From the NCBI GenBank assembly GCA_030583905.1, contig CP129481.1:3192136-3256135 (forward strand): DNA of 64,000 nucleotides, in the 5' to 3' direction. Shown in pieces: positions 1-8,167 of the stretch. Positions within the stretch are counted from its first letter, which is position 1; every line of letters starts with the position of its first letter. Under the pieces are notes generated by a model that was given only the letters and a program-made list of their open reading frames with translations, searched no databases and was not told the origin of the DNA. The DNA comes from Anaerolineales bacterium. GTDB taxonomy: Bacteria > Chloroflexota > Anaerolineae > Anaerolineales > Villigracilaceae. The position numbers and the translations under genes were made by a program.

Positions 1-231
1 TCAGATGCATCGGATGGTCAACTAGCACATCTGCATGGATTAAACCTGTATCGCGCATTCGTATGGCGGCATTTGCATGATTTTCTCCCTGAGAACGATC
101 CACGCAAACCATATCTTGAATCAGGCATCCACGCACACACCGAAGCAAGTATGAACGCAGTGACCGGCTCCGATTATATGGTGGAACACTGGCTGGCGGC
201 ATTTGCGATGCTCTACATCAGCGGCGGGTAG
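1..231 (+). CDS. DUF2891 family protein, C-terminal fragment
   Basis: Frame 1 is open from the left window edge to the TAG at 229-231 and gives 76 residues. The fragment contains HLHGLNLYRAFVWR near its start and SDYMVEHWLAAFAMLY near its end, which resemble the closing part of DUF2891 proteins (an uncharacterised family with conserved HLxGLNLSRA and GDYxGEHWLATFA segments). The 5' end lies outside the window. The function of the family is unknown to me. The assignment rests on remembered motif similarity and would need a profile search. Confidence 0.6.
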   Translation, partial: SDASDGQLAHLHGLNLYRAFVWRHLHDFLPENDPRKPYLESGIHAHTEASMNAVTGSDYMVEHWLAAFAMLYISGG

Positions 232-366
232 AGATTCGAGTTTAGAATTAACGCAGGTTGAGGGGCAACTTATTCGTCTTGGATTAAACCAATACTGTTT
301 TTTCCACTTCCAAGCCTTGTGGTCTACGGTTCATGAAAAGATCTCCTTTTTAGAAACTCTTCGAAT

Positions 367-400
367 CAAAAGACCGCCAGTCTACGCTGGCGGTCTTTTT
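367..400 (-). terminator. Rho-independent terminator of tRNA-fMet
   Basis: Perfect 10-bp inverted repeat (AGACCGCCAG at 371-380, CTGGCGGTCT at 387-396) with a 6-nt loop. On the minus strand it is followed by TTTT just after the tRNA 3' end. On the plus strand it is followed by a T run too, so it could also stop transcripts coming from the left. Confidence 0.85.
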
Positions 401-403
401 TAG

Positions 404-475
404 TAGCGGGGGCAGGACTTGAACCTGCGACCTTCGGGTTATGAGCCCGACGAGCTGCCACTGCTCCACCCCGCA
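404..475 (-). tRNA. tRNA-fMet (initiator, anticodon CAT)
   Basis: The minus strand folds as a cloverleaf with anticodon loop CTCATAA and T-arm GCAGG-TTCAAGT-CCTGC. Two initiator hallmarks are visible: three consecutive G:C pairs at the base of the anticodon stem (GGG/CCC) and no Watson-Crick pair at position 1-72 (T opposite T) above the GCGGGG/CCCCGC acceptor stem. The next three template bases read CTA, so CCA is not fully encoded. A promoter precedes it at 495-523 and a terminator follows at 367-400, so it is a single-gene transcript. Confidence 0.93.
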
Positions 476-494
476 TCGGTTGTTGAGCCCGCCG

Positions 495-523
495 ATAGTA
501 CCAAGTAACCCCAAAAAAGTCAA
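495..523 (-). promoter_or_regulatory. Sigma70-type promoter of tRNA-fMet
   Basis: On the minus strand TTGACT (518-523) is followed after 17 nt by TACTAT (495-500). The expected start, near 488, lies about a dozen bases before the tRNA. Confidence 0.75.
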
Positions 524-597
524 GCGATTTATTGAAAATAGAATGAACGATCATGCAACGCATCGCTTGTTGAAATAGTACCAAGGATTGAAGGGAT

Positions 598-635
598 TTG
601 TTAAGATATGGTGTATAATGAACATACCTTAACAA
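598..635 (+). promoter_or_regulatory. Dyad operator enclosing the -10 of the response regulator gene
   Basis: TTGTTAAGATATG (598-610) and CATACCTTAACAA (623-635) form a 13-bp inverted repeat with one mismatch. The 12-nt spacer contains TATAAT (614-619). A dimeric regulator bound here would cover the promoter. The next plus-strand gene starts at 694. The hexamer at a -35 distance is poor, so the promoter may need activation. Confidence 0.6.
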
Positions 636-693
636 ACTTAAATCCAACCTGTTCGTATGGATGAAACGTTAAAGGCAATTTGCAAATCACATT

Positions 694-1350
694 ATGAAAA
701 CCACCACGCTTCTGGTTATCGAAGTAAAACATGCAGAGATCCCTTCTTTTGCACTGGAATTGCAGAAGAAGGGATTTGATGTCCACATTGCCCCGAATGG
801 CAGCAAGGCTGTTTCGCTATTGAAGGAAGTCAGCCCGAGCCTGGTCGTGGTCAATGCCGCATCCCTGCGCAGCACGGGCTTGCGCATCTGCCAATCCATC
901 CGTGAAAAGGATGCCAAACTTCCGATCATCCTCATTCTTGAAGATGACAAAGAAGTCAGCAAAGATGCCGCCGACGCCGTATTGACATTGCCCTTCACCG
1001 TCCAAAAACTTGTCAACCGCATCAAACCGCTGCTGCCCGGCGACGGCAAGAACATCCTGCATATCGGTCCCATTCGGCTCGACCTTGAAAAAAGACGCGT
1101 CCGCTGTTTCGGAAAAAGCACCAAACTCACCCCCCGCCTCGTCACACTCCTGAATTTACTGATGGACAAACACGGGGAGGTCGTTGAACGTGAAGCGCTT
1201 TTCAAAAAAGCGTGGGAAACGAACTACACCGGCGACACCCGCACCCTCGACGTGCACATCTCCTGGCTGCGCCGCGCCATCGAACTCGACCCCGACAACC
1301 CCAAACTGCTGAAAACCATCCGCGGCGTCGGGTATCGCCTAGACGTATAA
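694..1350 (+). CDS. OmpR-type response regulator with degenerate receiver
   Basis: A protein of 218 aa. Residues 1-115 have the pattern of a receiver domain and about 120-218 form a winged-helix output domain (TLDVHISWLRRAIELDP, then TIRGVGYRLDV at the C-terminus, typical of OmpR/PhoB). The receiver lacks its signature residues: the acidic pair is replaced by IEVK, the phospho-acceptor Asp by Asn in LVVVNAAS, the Thr by Glu in LILEDD, and the Lys before PF by Leu in LTLPF. It probably acts without phosphorylation (inference). No kinase is adjacent. The start has no clear ribosome-binding site. It ends 12 nt inside the convergent methyltransferase gene. Confidence 0.88.
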   Translation: MKTTTLLVIEVKHAEIPSFALELQKKGFDVHIAPNGSKAVSLLKEVSPSLVVVNAASLRSTGLRICQSIREKDAKLPIILILEDDKEVSKDAADAVLTLPFTVQKLVNRIKPLLPGDGKNILHIGPIRLDLEKRRVRCFGKSTKLTPRLVTLLNLLMDKHGEVVEREALFKKAWETNYTGDTRTLDVHISWLRRAIELDPDNPKLLKTIRGVGYRLDV

Positions 1351-2562
1351 CTGGAACTGCTTCCCCTCGACCGTTACCAACCGGATGCAAACCCTGCCTC
1401 CGGTTTTTATTTTTAACTCCATCGGGATCTCCCCGCTTCGCACGTGACGATATGCCTGTGCAGCACTCCGAAAGATCTTCCCATCCCAAGCCGGGTCCAC
1501 CTCCCAGAAATCCACATCAAGCGTCGTCTTCAAACGCACAATGCCATCTTCCAAAATGACCTTGATCTTCTTCGATTTTGAAGCAATCTCACTTTTGATC
1601 CCTGCATCGCGCTCCATCGTAAACACGGACTTGGTCCCCGCCAGCCGCGTACGCGCAGTGTGCACCGCCCGCACGGATTCATCGCAGGTGATGAACCTAC
1701 GTCCATGTTTTGCCGCCGCCAGAGCGGTTGTACCGGAACCGCAGAAAAAGTCCGCTACAAGGTCTCCCTTATTGGATGAAGCCAGAATGATGCGTTCCAG
1801 CAGGGCTTCGGGCTTCTGGGTCGGGTATCCCGTCCGTTCGCTGTGCAAGCGCGCCACCACGGGGAAATACCACCAATCTTCGGGTACTTTGCCGCGCTCC
1901 AGATCAGGGACTTTGCCAAAGCCCGCCTTGCGCGATGATTTGAAGGTATTGACTGTATTCGGGTTATACGGCTCGCGAATATCATCCACATTGAAGACAT
2001 AATCCTTGCTTTTGCTGTACATCAGAATCACATCATGTTTGCGGTTGAACGCCGTGCGGATCGGCGACGGTCCATGATAAACCCAAACGATCTCGTTGAT
2101 GAAATTCTCCGCGCCAAAGATCTCATCCAGGATCAGGCGGGCATGGGAGTCAGCGTGCCAATCGAGATGGAGATATAAGGTCCCGTTCGGGGCGAGCAAA
2201 CGGTGCATCAGCGAGAGACGTTCGTACAGGAATTGCAGGTATGAATCCATATCCGCCCAGGAATCGTGATACCCCTCTGCCAGTTTCCAATTGGAGGGCT
2301 TGCGCGAATCTTCGCCTTTGCCAACACGCGCGGAAAATTTTCGATTGGTGAAGAACGGAGGATCAGCGTAGATCAGATTAATCCGCCCTTCGTATTCGGG
2401 CAGTAACGCCGCCATCACAGCAAGGTTATCACCAAGGATCACACACCCATCGGGGCGGGATTTGGGATAGCCGCGTCCTTTTGGGTAGAGAATGGAATCG
2501 AGGATAACCGAAGCAGGTTCGGGCGGGGGAAGATGCTTTCCGGTCCAGTGGAGAAGCGGCAT
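1339..2562 (-). CDS. Orphan DNA methyltransferase (N4/N6, beta class)
   Basis: A protein of 407 aa that would transfer a methyl group from S-adenosylmethionine to adenine or cytosine in DNA. The catalytic motif DPPF (in NLIYADPPFFTN, about residue 65) precedes the SAM-binding motif FCGSGTT (about residue 270). This order is that of beta-class enzymes, including type III Mod subunits. The segment between them would hold the target recognition region. The C-terminal 120 residues are not recognised. No restriction subunit lies on either side, so it is probably solitary. The genes on both sides are in other transcription units. Its target sequence cannot be inferred. Confidence 0.88.
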   Translation of the reverse strand: MPLLHWTGKHLPPPEPASVILDSILYPKGRGYPKSRPDGCVILGDNLAVMAALLPEYEGRINLIYADPPFFTNRKFSARVGKGEDSRKPSNWKLAEGYHDSWADMDSYLQFLYERLSLMHRLLAPNGTLYLHLDWHADSHARLILDEIFGAENFINEIVWVYHGPSPIRTAFNRKHDVILMYSKSKDYVFNVDDIREPYNPNTVNTFKSSRKAGFGKVPDLERGKVPEDWWYFPVVARLHSERTGYPTQKPEALLERIILASSNKGDLVADFFCGSGTTALAAAKHGRRFITCDESVRAVHTARTRLAGTKSVFTMERDAGIKSEIASKSKKIKVILEDGIVRLKTTLDVDFWEVDPAWDGKIFRSAAQAYRHVRSGEIPMELKIKTGGRVCIRLVTVEGKQFQLYV

Positions 2563-2619
2563 GTTGAGATGTATCCTTGTGAGATGGAGGCAGGATTGGG
2601 AAAAGACATCCCAAAGAAG

Positions 2620-3702
2620 TTAATAATGGATTTCGACCTTCGTGCCAACGCCGCGCGTAGCGATTGAATCAGGCGGGGAGACGGGGCGCGCCCAACGGAA
2701 GAGCCAGTTGGCTTCGTCGTTGCGCATGTTGATACAGCCTTTGCTCATGGGCGTGCCAAAGTTCTCGTGCCAATAGGTTCCATGAAAGGCGTGACCCTGT
2801 GTGGTAAAGAACAGCGTCCACGGCACGCCGGGCAGGACATAGTTATCCACGTCGGCAAGCAGGTTTCCGGTGGTTTCGCTGCTGAAATAACTGTAGCCCA
2901 TATGCTTGGCAGGGACCTTATCCACGATGGTGAATGAGCCGGTCGGCGTGATGGTGCTGATGCCCGTGCCCGCCGTGGACCTGCTGAACACGCCGGTGGA
3001 AATGTTGGTTTCAAAGACCAGGCTGCCGTCTTCATAGGCATACAATCGCTGGGTGGAAAGATTGACTTCGATCAATTTCTTTTCATATGGGACATTGGGA
3101 GAGATCGGTTCCATAATGTCGGGCGGCAGGATGCGCATATGAATGGCAGGGACAAAATACGGTTTTACCGAATCAAGCTCGTCATAGATGCGGTACCAGG
3201 GACCTTTGTATTCCGCCATTTCCGGTCCATCTTCGAGCGCTTCGACCCAATGAACGGAACCGTAATACAGGGGCGGCGCCATCGGTTCCCATCCGAACGT
3301 GCGCGAATATTTATACGGCGTGGTAAACGGAACGGAAACATCCGTAAGCAGACGGCGCCCCTCCGGGATGGAGTTGGGCGGGTTCTGATAAATGGTCTTT
3401 ACGCGCTGCAAACGTCCGCGATGGATATACCCGCCCCACACGCGATACCAGACCGGGTTGTGCAAAGGCTCCTCTGCCGTGACCGAGCCGTACACATGCA
3501 CCAACTCGTCCCGATACCAGGTCAGTTCGATGCGGCTTTCGTCGGTCGGCTCCCTGCGGACGGGCATCTGGGCTGTGGCGATGCGCACGACAAAACTGTC
3601 GTCGAAATCGGTCAAACCGGGCATGAAAGGCGAAAACGCCAGCCCGCCGAGGGCGAGTCCGCTCAGTTTTAAGAAATCTCTGCGTGAAAATTTTTCTTTC
3701 AT
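2620..3702 (-). CDS. L,D-transpeptidase (YkuD) with Tat signal
   Basis: A protein of 360 aa expected to cross-link or modify peptidoglycan outside the membrane. The N-terminus carries a twin-arginine signal (SRRDFLKLSGLALGG). The YkuD domain begins near residue 205 (KKLIEVNLSTQRLYAYEDG) and ends with HGTYWHENFG and SKGCINM, which hold the catalytic His and Cys. The usual SHGC is SKGC here. The middle region (50-190) could contain SH3-like segments. The start codon lies 7 nt after a TAAAAT hexamer (3710-3715), so the mRNA is probably leaderless. Chloroflexota cell envelopes vary, so the real substrate is uncertain. Confidence 0.87.
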   Translation of the reverse strand: MKEKFSRRDFLKLSGLALGGLAFSPFMPGLTDFDDSFVVRIATAQMPVRREPTDESRIELTWYRDELVHVYGSVTAEEPLHNPVWYRVWGGYIHRGRLQRVKTIYQNPPNSIPEGRRLLTDVSVPFTTPYKYSRTFGWEPMAPPLYYGSVHWVEALEDGPEMAEYKGPWYRIYDELDSVKPYFVPAIHMRILPPDIMEPISPNVPYEKKLIEVNLSTQRLYAYEDGSLVFETNISTGVFSRSTAGTGISTITPTGSFTIVDKVPAKHMGYSYFSSETTGNLLADVDNYVLPGVPWTLFFTTQGHAFHGTYWHENFGTPMSKGCINMRNDEANWLFRWARPVSPPDSIATRGVGTKVEIHY

Positions 3703-3750
3703 GCGAAGGATTTTACACTACATTCTTTAAGATTTAATGAGAATGCGCCA

Positions 3751-3783
3751 AAACAAAACCGCCCTCCGCAGGACGAAGGGCGG
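3751..3783 (-). terminator. Terminator of the SWIM protein gene
   Basis: On the minus strand CCGCCCT pairs with AGGGCGG across an 11-nt loop (3759-3783) and is followed by TTTTGTTTT. It lies 21 nt after the stop codon of the SWIM gene. Confidence 0.75.
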
Positions 3784-3804
3784 CTGAAGCTATCCAGTTG
3801 TGAT

Positions 3805-4047
3805 TTAGGCGTCCACGGTCTCGGCAATCATGTCCTTGAGCAGGATCTCGAGCGCCATCGAGTGCCCGCAGCGTTTGTGGGTCAGGAAGAATTCACAGTC
3901 ACAGTTGAATACACCAGTATCATAGGTAACGTGGTGATCGTTGTTATCACCACGAAAAGTAAGCTCAAATTTATTGAAATGGAACCGTTTGCGGTCTTCA
4001 GCATATCGCTTTGCCTTCTCGATCTTGCCGATCATTCCGTAGTCCAT
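3805..4047 (-). CDS. Small SWIM zinc-finger protein
   Basis: A protein of 80 aa. Residues near 50-68 carry CDCEFFLTHKRCGH, a CxC...CxH pattern of SWIM zinc fingers, which bind DNA or protein. The rest (KIEKAKRYAEDRKRFHFNKFELTFRGDN) is basic and matches the N-terminal part of small SWIM proteins seen in other bacteria. The start at 4047 is chosen because GGAG lies 9 nt upstream. An in-frame ATG at 4134 has no ribosome-binding site and would place a terminator hairpin inside the coding sequence. The gene has its own promoter and an attenuator-like leader. Its function is unknown. Confidence 0.8.
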   Translation of the reverse strand: MDYGMIGKIEKAKRYAEDRKRFHFNKFELTFRGDNNDHHVTYDTGVFNCDCEFFLTHKRCGHSMALEILLKDMIAETVDA

Positions 4048-4076
4048 GGCATAAGTCTCCTTTTGTGTAGAGAATA

Positions 4077-4106
4077 TAAAAAAAGACACGCGGTCATATC
4101 GCGTGT
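4077..4106 (-). terminator. Attenuator-like terminator in the SWIM gene leader
   Basis: On the minus strand GACACGCG and CGCGTGTC pair around a 7-nt loop and are followed by seven T residues (4077-4083). The hairpin lies between the promoter (4172-4200) and the start codon (4047), so read-through must be controlled for the gene to be expressed. Confidence 0.75.
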
Positions 4107-4111
4107 CTGTG

Positions 4112-4147
4112 TCAACAAACCAGGGTATCTCCATAAAATAAGCTCAT
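4112..4147 (-). CDS. Possible leader peptide of the SWIM gene (11 aa)
   Basis: A short open frame, MSLFYGDTLVC, stops 5 nt before the terminator hairpin. AGAGG lies about 10 nt upstream of its ATG. Its position would allow ribosome stalling to influence the terminator. There is no run of a single amino acid to point to a sensed ligand. It may be chance. Confidence 0.35.
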   Translation of the reverse strand: MSLFYGDTLVC

Positions 4148-4171
4148 GGCGGCATTACCTCTATGTCAACG

Positions 4172-4200
4172 AGTATAGCCTTATTCAAAGAGCAAGTCAA
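4172..4200 (-). promoter_or_regulatory. Promoter of the SWIM gene
   Basis: On the minus strand TTGACT (4195-4200), a 17-nt spacer and TATACT (4172-4177). Expected start is near 4165, giving a leader of about 118 nt. The stretch between here and 4397 shows no gene. Confidence 0.8.
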
Positions 4201-4433
4201 TGACAAATGTCAGTTTGTTATGGAATCGTATGGCATTTGTAGGGATTATTTTATCTGGGATTCATAAACTGACTACACGCAACGCTTCTTCCCAAGCCGA
4301 CAGTTGACTCTGCCAAATCCGCCCTTTCCCCGCTCGCACACACTGCTCGACCACTCCGCGCACAACTTTATATCCCTATCTGCCAAGGCTGGGTGGTTAT
4401 AATTGGAAAAATCGTACTGGAGGCTTTTTATCA

Positions 4434-5318
4434 ATGCAAAGACTTGAGTTTGGAACCTTAGTTGCAATGCTGCGAACCGAACTGGGTTGGACACAAGCGC
4501 AACTGGCTGAACATGCTGAAATCGAAAACGCCACATTAAGCAATATTGAGCGAGGTGCAAAAAAGTACTTTGAACCCGACTTATTGTTCCGCCTCGCCAA
4601 CGCCTTGCAATTGACAAGCATTGAACGCCGAGAGTTCTTTCTTGCGTCCTGCGGCTTGGATCACAGCCAATTACTCCGGCAACCAAGCCTCACCAATCCC
4701 ACCAATGCTTTCGAAACAGAAAAGATCATCGAAAACCTAATCAATTTAATGTCTCAAATGTATGCGCCGGCACACCTAGGAGATGTTTTCGGCGATGTCA
4801 TTGCTGTCAACAATCTCTTGCTGGAAACCATGCAGGTGAACGTCGCCGCCTTGGGAACGTTCTCTCAAAACAAAAAATCACGCATCAACAATCTAACAAT
4901 CGCTTTTAATCCGGAAATCACCAGCGTTTTTCACGAAAGCTCCAATGAATCCTTGATTGCCATACTAAGAGCCTTCCGCGAGTCAAGCATTCGCTATCGA
5001 GCCAAACGGCGTTATGCTGAACTCATGGATGAATTGCATAATATGAAAAAATATCCCTTATTTGCCCGATATTGGCGCAGAGTATCCACCTTTGAAGATG
5101 ACAGGGAATTCATGCTTGACCCTTTTGAAATTACCCACACGGTTCATGGCACCTTGCGTTTTACTCTCACATCTTCAGTGATCATAACATCGCATGGTGA
5201 ATTGTATCTCTCCCACTTTACACCCTTGGACATCAACACAACCAATGCAATCATAAAAATCGCAGAGACAGCCGGTAAAAACGCAATACAATTATCCCAA
5301 TATCCTTGGGAAGATTAA
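4434..5318 (+). CDS. XRE-family regulator with MmyB-like C-terminus
   Basis: A protein of 294 aa. Residues 6-65 form a helix-turn-helix domain (LGWTQAQLAEHAEIENATLSNIERG). The rest resembles the ligand-binding half of MmyB-like regulators (PAHLGDVFGDVIAVNN, about residues 105-120), which are thought to bind small molecules such as fatty acids. GGAGG lies 10 nt before the ATG and TATAAT at 4398-4403. It stands alone and converges on the GH13 gene. Codon use is more A+T rich than in neighbours, so it may be a later arrival. Confidence 0.82.
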   Translation: MQRLEFGTLVAMLRTELGWTQAQLAEHAEIENATLSNIERGAKKYFEPDLLFRLANALQLTSIERREFFLASCGLDHSQLLRQPSLTNPTNAFETEKIIENLINLMSQMYAPAHLGDVFGDVIAVNNLLLETMQVNVAALGTFSQNKKSRINNLTIAFNPEITSVFHESSNESLIAILRAFRESSIRYRAKRRYAELMDELHNMKKYPLFARYWRRVSTFEDDREFMLDPFEITHTVHGTLRFTLTSSVIITSHGELYLSHFTPLDINTTNAIIKIAETAGKNAIQLSQYPWED

Positions 5319-5334
5319 ACTCACAAAATACCGA

Positions 5335-8112
5335 TTATTTGTTCTTCCTCTTACCTTTTGGCGCCTCTTTCTTAACAGCCTTGGTTTTGGTTGAGTTTTT
5401 TGCCGCGGGTTTTTTCGCAGTTTTTGCTTTTGCAGTCGTTTTCTTCGCCGCCGTTTTTGCTTTTACGGCGCGCTTCTTTTTCGCGGGCGGCTCTACTTCC
5501 TCCGCAGGCTCGACAATGGCAGTGAACAACTTCCGCCACTCATCCTGCATGGAGGGAACGCCCGCACCGTTCAACCCATCATGGATGATCTGCCATTCCT
5601 TATCCCCCACAAAGCGGAAGTCCATGAAGGCATGGCATTGGTACGCGCCAAGTTCCACGTACATGCCCTTTTCCCAAATCTCGGCACATGAGCGGATATA
5701 TTCCAGTTGGGTGGCGTAATCCTTGAAGATGACGCAGCCGACCTTTGGCAAGCCGATGCCCTCGGCAAGGTTGCGCTGCACGAGTTTGCCGGAGCCTTTG
5801 TCCAATGCAGCGGCGGAGTTTTTGATCCAACCTTTGGTATCCGCAAATTTGTTGTGATAGACGACCAGTCCACGCTCTTCCCCCAGGCGGTTGGAATAGG
5901 CAAATACGTTCTCGTCCACGCCGCCTTCAGGGCGGTAAAAGTCAAAGAGCAGGAAATTCTCCACGTCAGCGAACAGGTGGCGGCGGTGAAGAAGCGGGAA
6001 GATGCGCCACTCGTGCGCCTGGATCAAACCGTCATCTTGAGACTCGTCCCATTTGGCGCGGCGGAACTCCATCCCGTATTTTTCGGCAAAACCTTCGACC
6101 TGTCCATGACCGAACATCGGCAGACCGGGCAGCGTGGAGAGCACGGTGCAGATGCCAAAATATTTATCACCCTTGCCGAACTGCTCAACGGCGGTCTTTT
6201 CATCAGGATTGTTCATAAAGTTGACATAACGCTTGAGAATTTGCGGGTCGAACTCAAGCGTGTTCTTGATCGCCATGCGATATTTGGCGTTATCTTCATC
6301 GCGCAGCATATGCATGAAGGCGGAGTTGTACACGCGATGCATGCCGAGCGTGCGGACGAAGTAGCCTTCCATCAGCCAGAAAGCTTCGGCGAGCAAGAGC
6401 GTATCAGGCACTTCGGCGGCAACACGGTCCACCACTTCGCGCCAGAACTCGACGGGAATCTTTTGATCGAACTCGGCTTTGGTCATGCCGAATTGCGAAC
6501 GTGAGGGAATCGCGCCGCCCGCGCCCGGCTCAGGGAACCACAGGCGCTGGATGTGTTTCTTGGCAAGCGTCATCGCCGCATCAAAGCGGATGACAGGGAA
6601 ATTGCGCGCTACATGCAGGATGACCTGAATGACCGCTTCGCGGACTTCGGGTTTGCTGTAGTCAAGTTGAGCGGTGTCGTTCCACGGGAAGGAGGTGCCA
6701 TCGTTGCCGTGATAGATATAGCGCGTGCGGTTGCCTTGATAATGATGCAGTTTAAATACGACCGAGGCATCGGAATGATCGTAGTAGTGGTCTTCCAGAA
6801 CGATGGCGGCGCGGGAATCGTCGGAGAGATTTTCGGAATTGAAGGTATAGGATGGATAAGGCGGAGCATCCGTGTGGAGGAACCAATCGGGGTGTTCGAT
6901 GACCCAGTTCGAGTCAATGCCCATATGATTTGGCACCATATCCGCGGAGAGGCGAATTCCGCGTGACCAGGCGCGGGAACGCAGGCTTTCCAACGCGCCC
7001 CAACCGCCCAAGTCACTGGCGATGTCGTAAGCGTGAAGCGAATACGCCGAAGCGACCGCATCTTGCTGTCCCATACGCTGTTTGATGCGCTGCGAGGCGC
7101 GGCTGCGCTCCCACAGACCAATGAGCCACAACCCAGTGAAGCCGCGCGCGGCGAGCAGGTCAAGTTCCTCGTCGGGAATCTGGTCGAGCGTTTTTATCTC
7201 GCGCTGATATTTTTTCGCAAGCTGGTCGAGCCAGACATAAGTATTCTTTGCCATCAAGATCAGGCTCGGCATCCATGCCTGGTCTGGGCTGTAGCGTTCG
7301 TATTCAGCGTAATCGTGACCCGTAAATGTGGGAACTTGGGCTTCGACATTGAATGTGTCGATCGGTCCCTGTTTGCGGATGATCTCTTCGCGCAGGAAAT
7401 CCAGTCCGCGCAGGATGCGGCTGGAGAATTCTTCGCCGAGCAGGTATCCCCATTTCTCGATGATGAACTGCAATTGTCCTTCGAGCGAATCCGGTGAGGC
7501 TTGCATGGGAGCGGCAAGCAGTTCATTGAGCGTATCGCCGCTGCCGCTGCCCATACTGGGTTGTTTGGCGAAAAACTCCAGCAAATGACGCATAAATTCG
7601 TTGTACGAAGAGCCGTTCATGACGGATTCGTCGAACAGGTCGCGATAGCGTGCGAGAGCGGGGTTTTTGTTCGCATTGTTGACCAAGAGCATCTCTTCTA
7701 TGGTCGCCGCGCGCACGCCGCGCCCGAAATCGCCGAAGTTCGCAACTTTGGTGGAGAGGTAGACTCCAGCCGTCACCTCGCCGCGGAACACGGATAAGGG
7801 CGGGAATTCCTCGGTAAATTTGGATAACGTCAGGTCGTACTTCGAGCCGAGATTGGATTGCAGCATCCCCATGGCGCGTCCCATCACGCCAGTGTACCTG
7901 CCAAAAAAATGCTTGAGGAGGATATGGTACGCCTCGTCAAGCAGGGAAAGGGCATATAGGTCAGAAGCAGGCACGGGGTCGGAGCGAAGCGCTGACAGTT
8001 TCGCGGCAAACGCCCGGGCGGATGTCAGATCCGGAAGAACGATATGCCCATCCGGTCGGAAAAAATCCAGGGAAAAATTGTACTTTAGACGGGATGCACG
8101 GGATGTAAGCAT
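5335..8112 (-). CDS. GH13 (alpha-amylase family) enzyme with Lys-rich tail
   Basis: A protein of 925 aa. The first 290 residues are a helical domain of unknown role. The GH13 barrel spans about 300-800: region I ADMVPNHMG (~390), nucleophile Asp in VIRFDAAMT (D511), acid/base Glu in LLAEAFW (E576), and a probable third Asp in NNPDE (D637), where most GH13 enzymes have NHD. It may act on alpha-glucans or transfer glucosyl units. The last 55 residues are almost only Lys and Ala with Thr, like a histone H1 tail. The ATG is 7 nt after TATCAT (8120-8125), suggesting a leaderless mRNA. It has no signal peptide, so it is probably cytoplasmic. Confidence 0.85.
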   Translation of the reverse strand: MLTSRASRLKYNFSLDFFRPDGHIVLPDLTSARAFAAKLSALRSDPVPASDLYALSLLDEAYHILLKHFFGRYTGVMGRAMGMLQSNLGSKYDLTLSKFTEEFPPLSVFRGEVTAGVYLSTKVANFGDFGRGVRAATIEEMLLVNNANKNPALARYRDLFDESVMNGSSYNEFMRHLLEFFAKQPSMGSGSGDTLNELLAAPMQASPDSLEGQLQFIIEKWGYLLGEEFSSRILRGLDFLREEIIRKQGPIDTFNVEAQVPTFTGHDYAEYERYSPDQAWMPSLILMAKNTYVWLDQLAKKYQREIKTLDQIPDEELDLLAARGFTGLWLIGLWERSRASQRIKQRMGQQDAVASAYSLHAYDIASDLGGWGALESLRSRAWSRGIRLSADMVPNHMGIDSNWVIEHPDWFLHTDAPPYPSYTFNSENLSDDSRAAIVLEDHYYDHSDASVVFKLHHYQGNRTRYIYHGNDGTSFPWNDTAQLDYSKPEVREAVIQVILHVARNFPVIRFDAAMTLAKKHIQRLWFPEPGAGGAIPSRSQFGMTKAEFDQKIPVEFWREVVDRVAAEVPDTLLLAEAFWLMEGYFVRTLGMHRVYNSAFMHMLRDEDNAKYRMAIKNTLEFDPQILKRYVNFMNNPDEKTAVEQFGKGDKYFGICTVLSTLPGLPMFGHGQVEGFAEKYGMEFRRAKWDESQDDGLIQAHEWRIFPLLHRRHLFADVENFLLFDFYRPEGGVDENVFAYSNRLGEERGLVVYHNKFADTKGWIKNSAAALDKGSGKLVQRNLAEGIGLPKVGCVIFKDYATQLEYIRSCAEIWEKGMYVELGAYQCHAFMDFRFVGDKEWQIIHDGLNGAGVPSMQDEWRKLFTAIVEPAEEVEPPAKKKRAVKAKTAAKKTTAKAKTAKKPAAKNSTKTKAVKKEAPKGKRKNK

Positions 8113-8148
8113 AACAACAATGATAACCGATTATCGAATAAATTCGAG

Positions 8149-8154
8149 TAAAAT
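8149..8154 (+). promoter_or_regulatory. Putative -10 of the sensor kinase gene
   Basis: TAAAAT 13 nt before the chosen ATG at 8168. It sits 24 nt from the opposing -10 of the GH13 gene (8120-8125), so the two promoters overlap and may compete. Confidence 0.45.
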
Positions 8155-8167
8155 TTCTCCGTTATTT

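Noticed and set aside
203..403. Short plus-strand frame between the DUF2891 fragment and the tRNA.
   Set aside because: It runs across the end of the DUF2891 frame and into the terminator hairpin, has no ribosome-binding site and no recognisable motif.
4273..4686. A 137-codon minus-strand frame opposite the XRE gene start.
   Set aside because: It overlaps a clear HTH domain on the other strand and lacks a ribosome-binding site and homology.
7820..8167. An N-terminal extension of the sensor kinase by about 116 codons.
   Set aside because: It would lie antisense to the start of the GH13 gene and its promoter, and it adds residues without any domain; the first membrane segment begins right after 8168.
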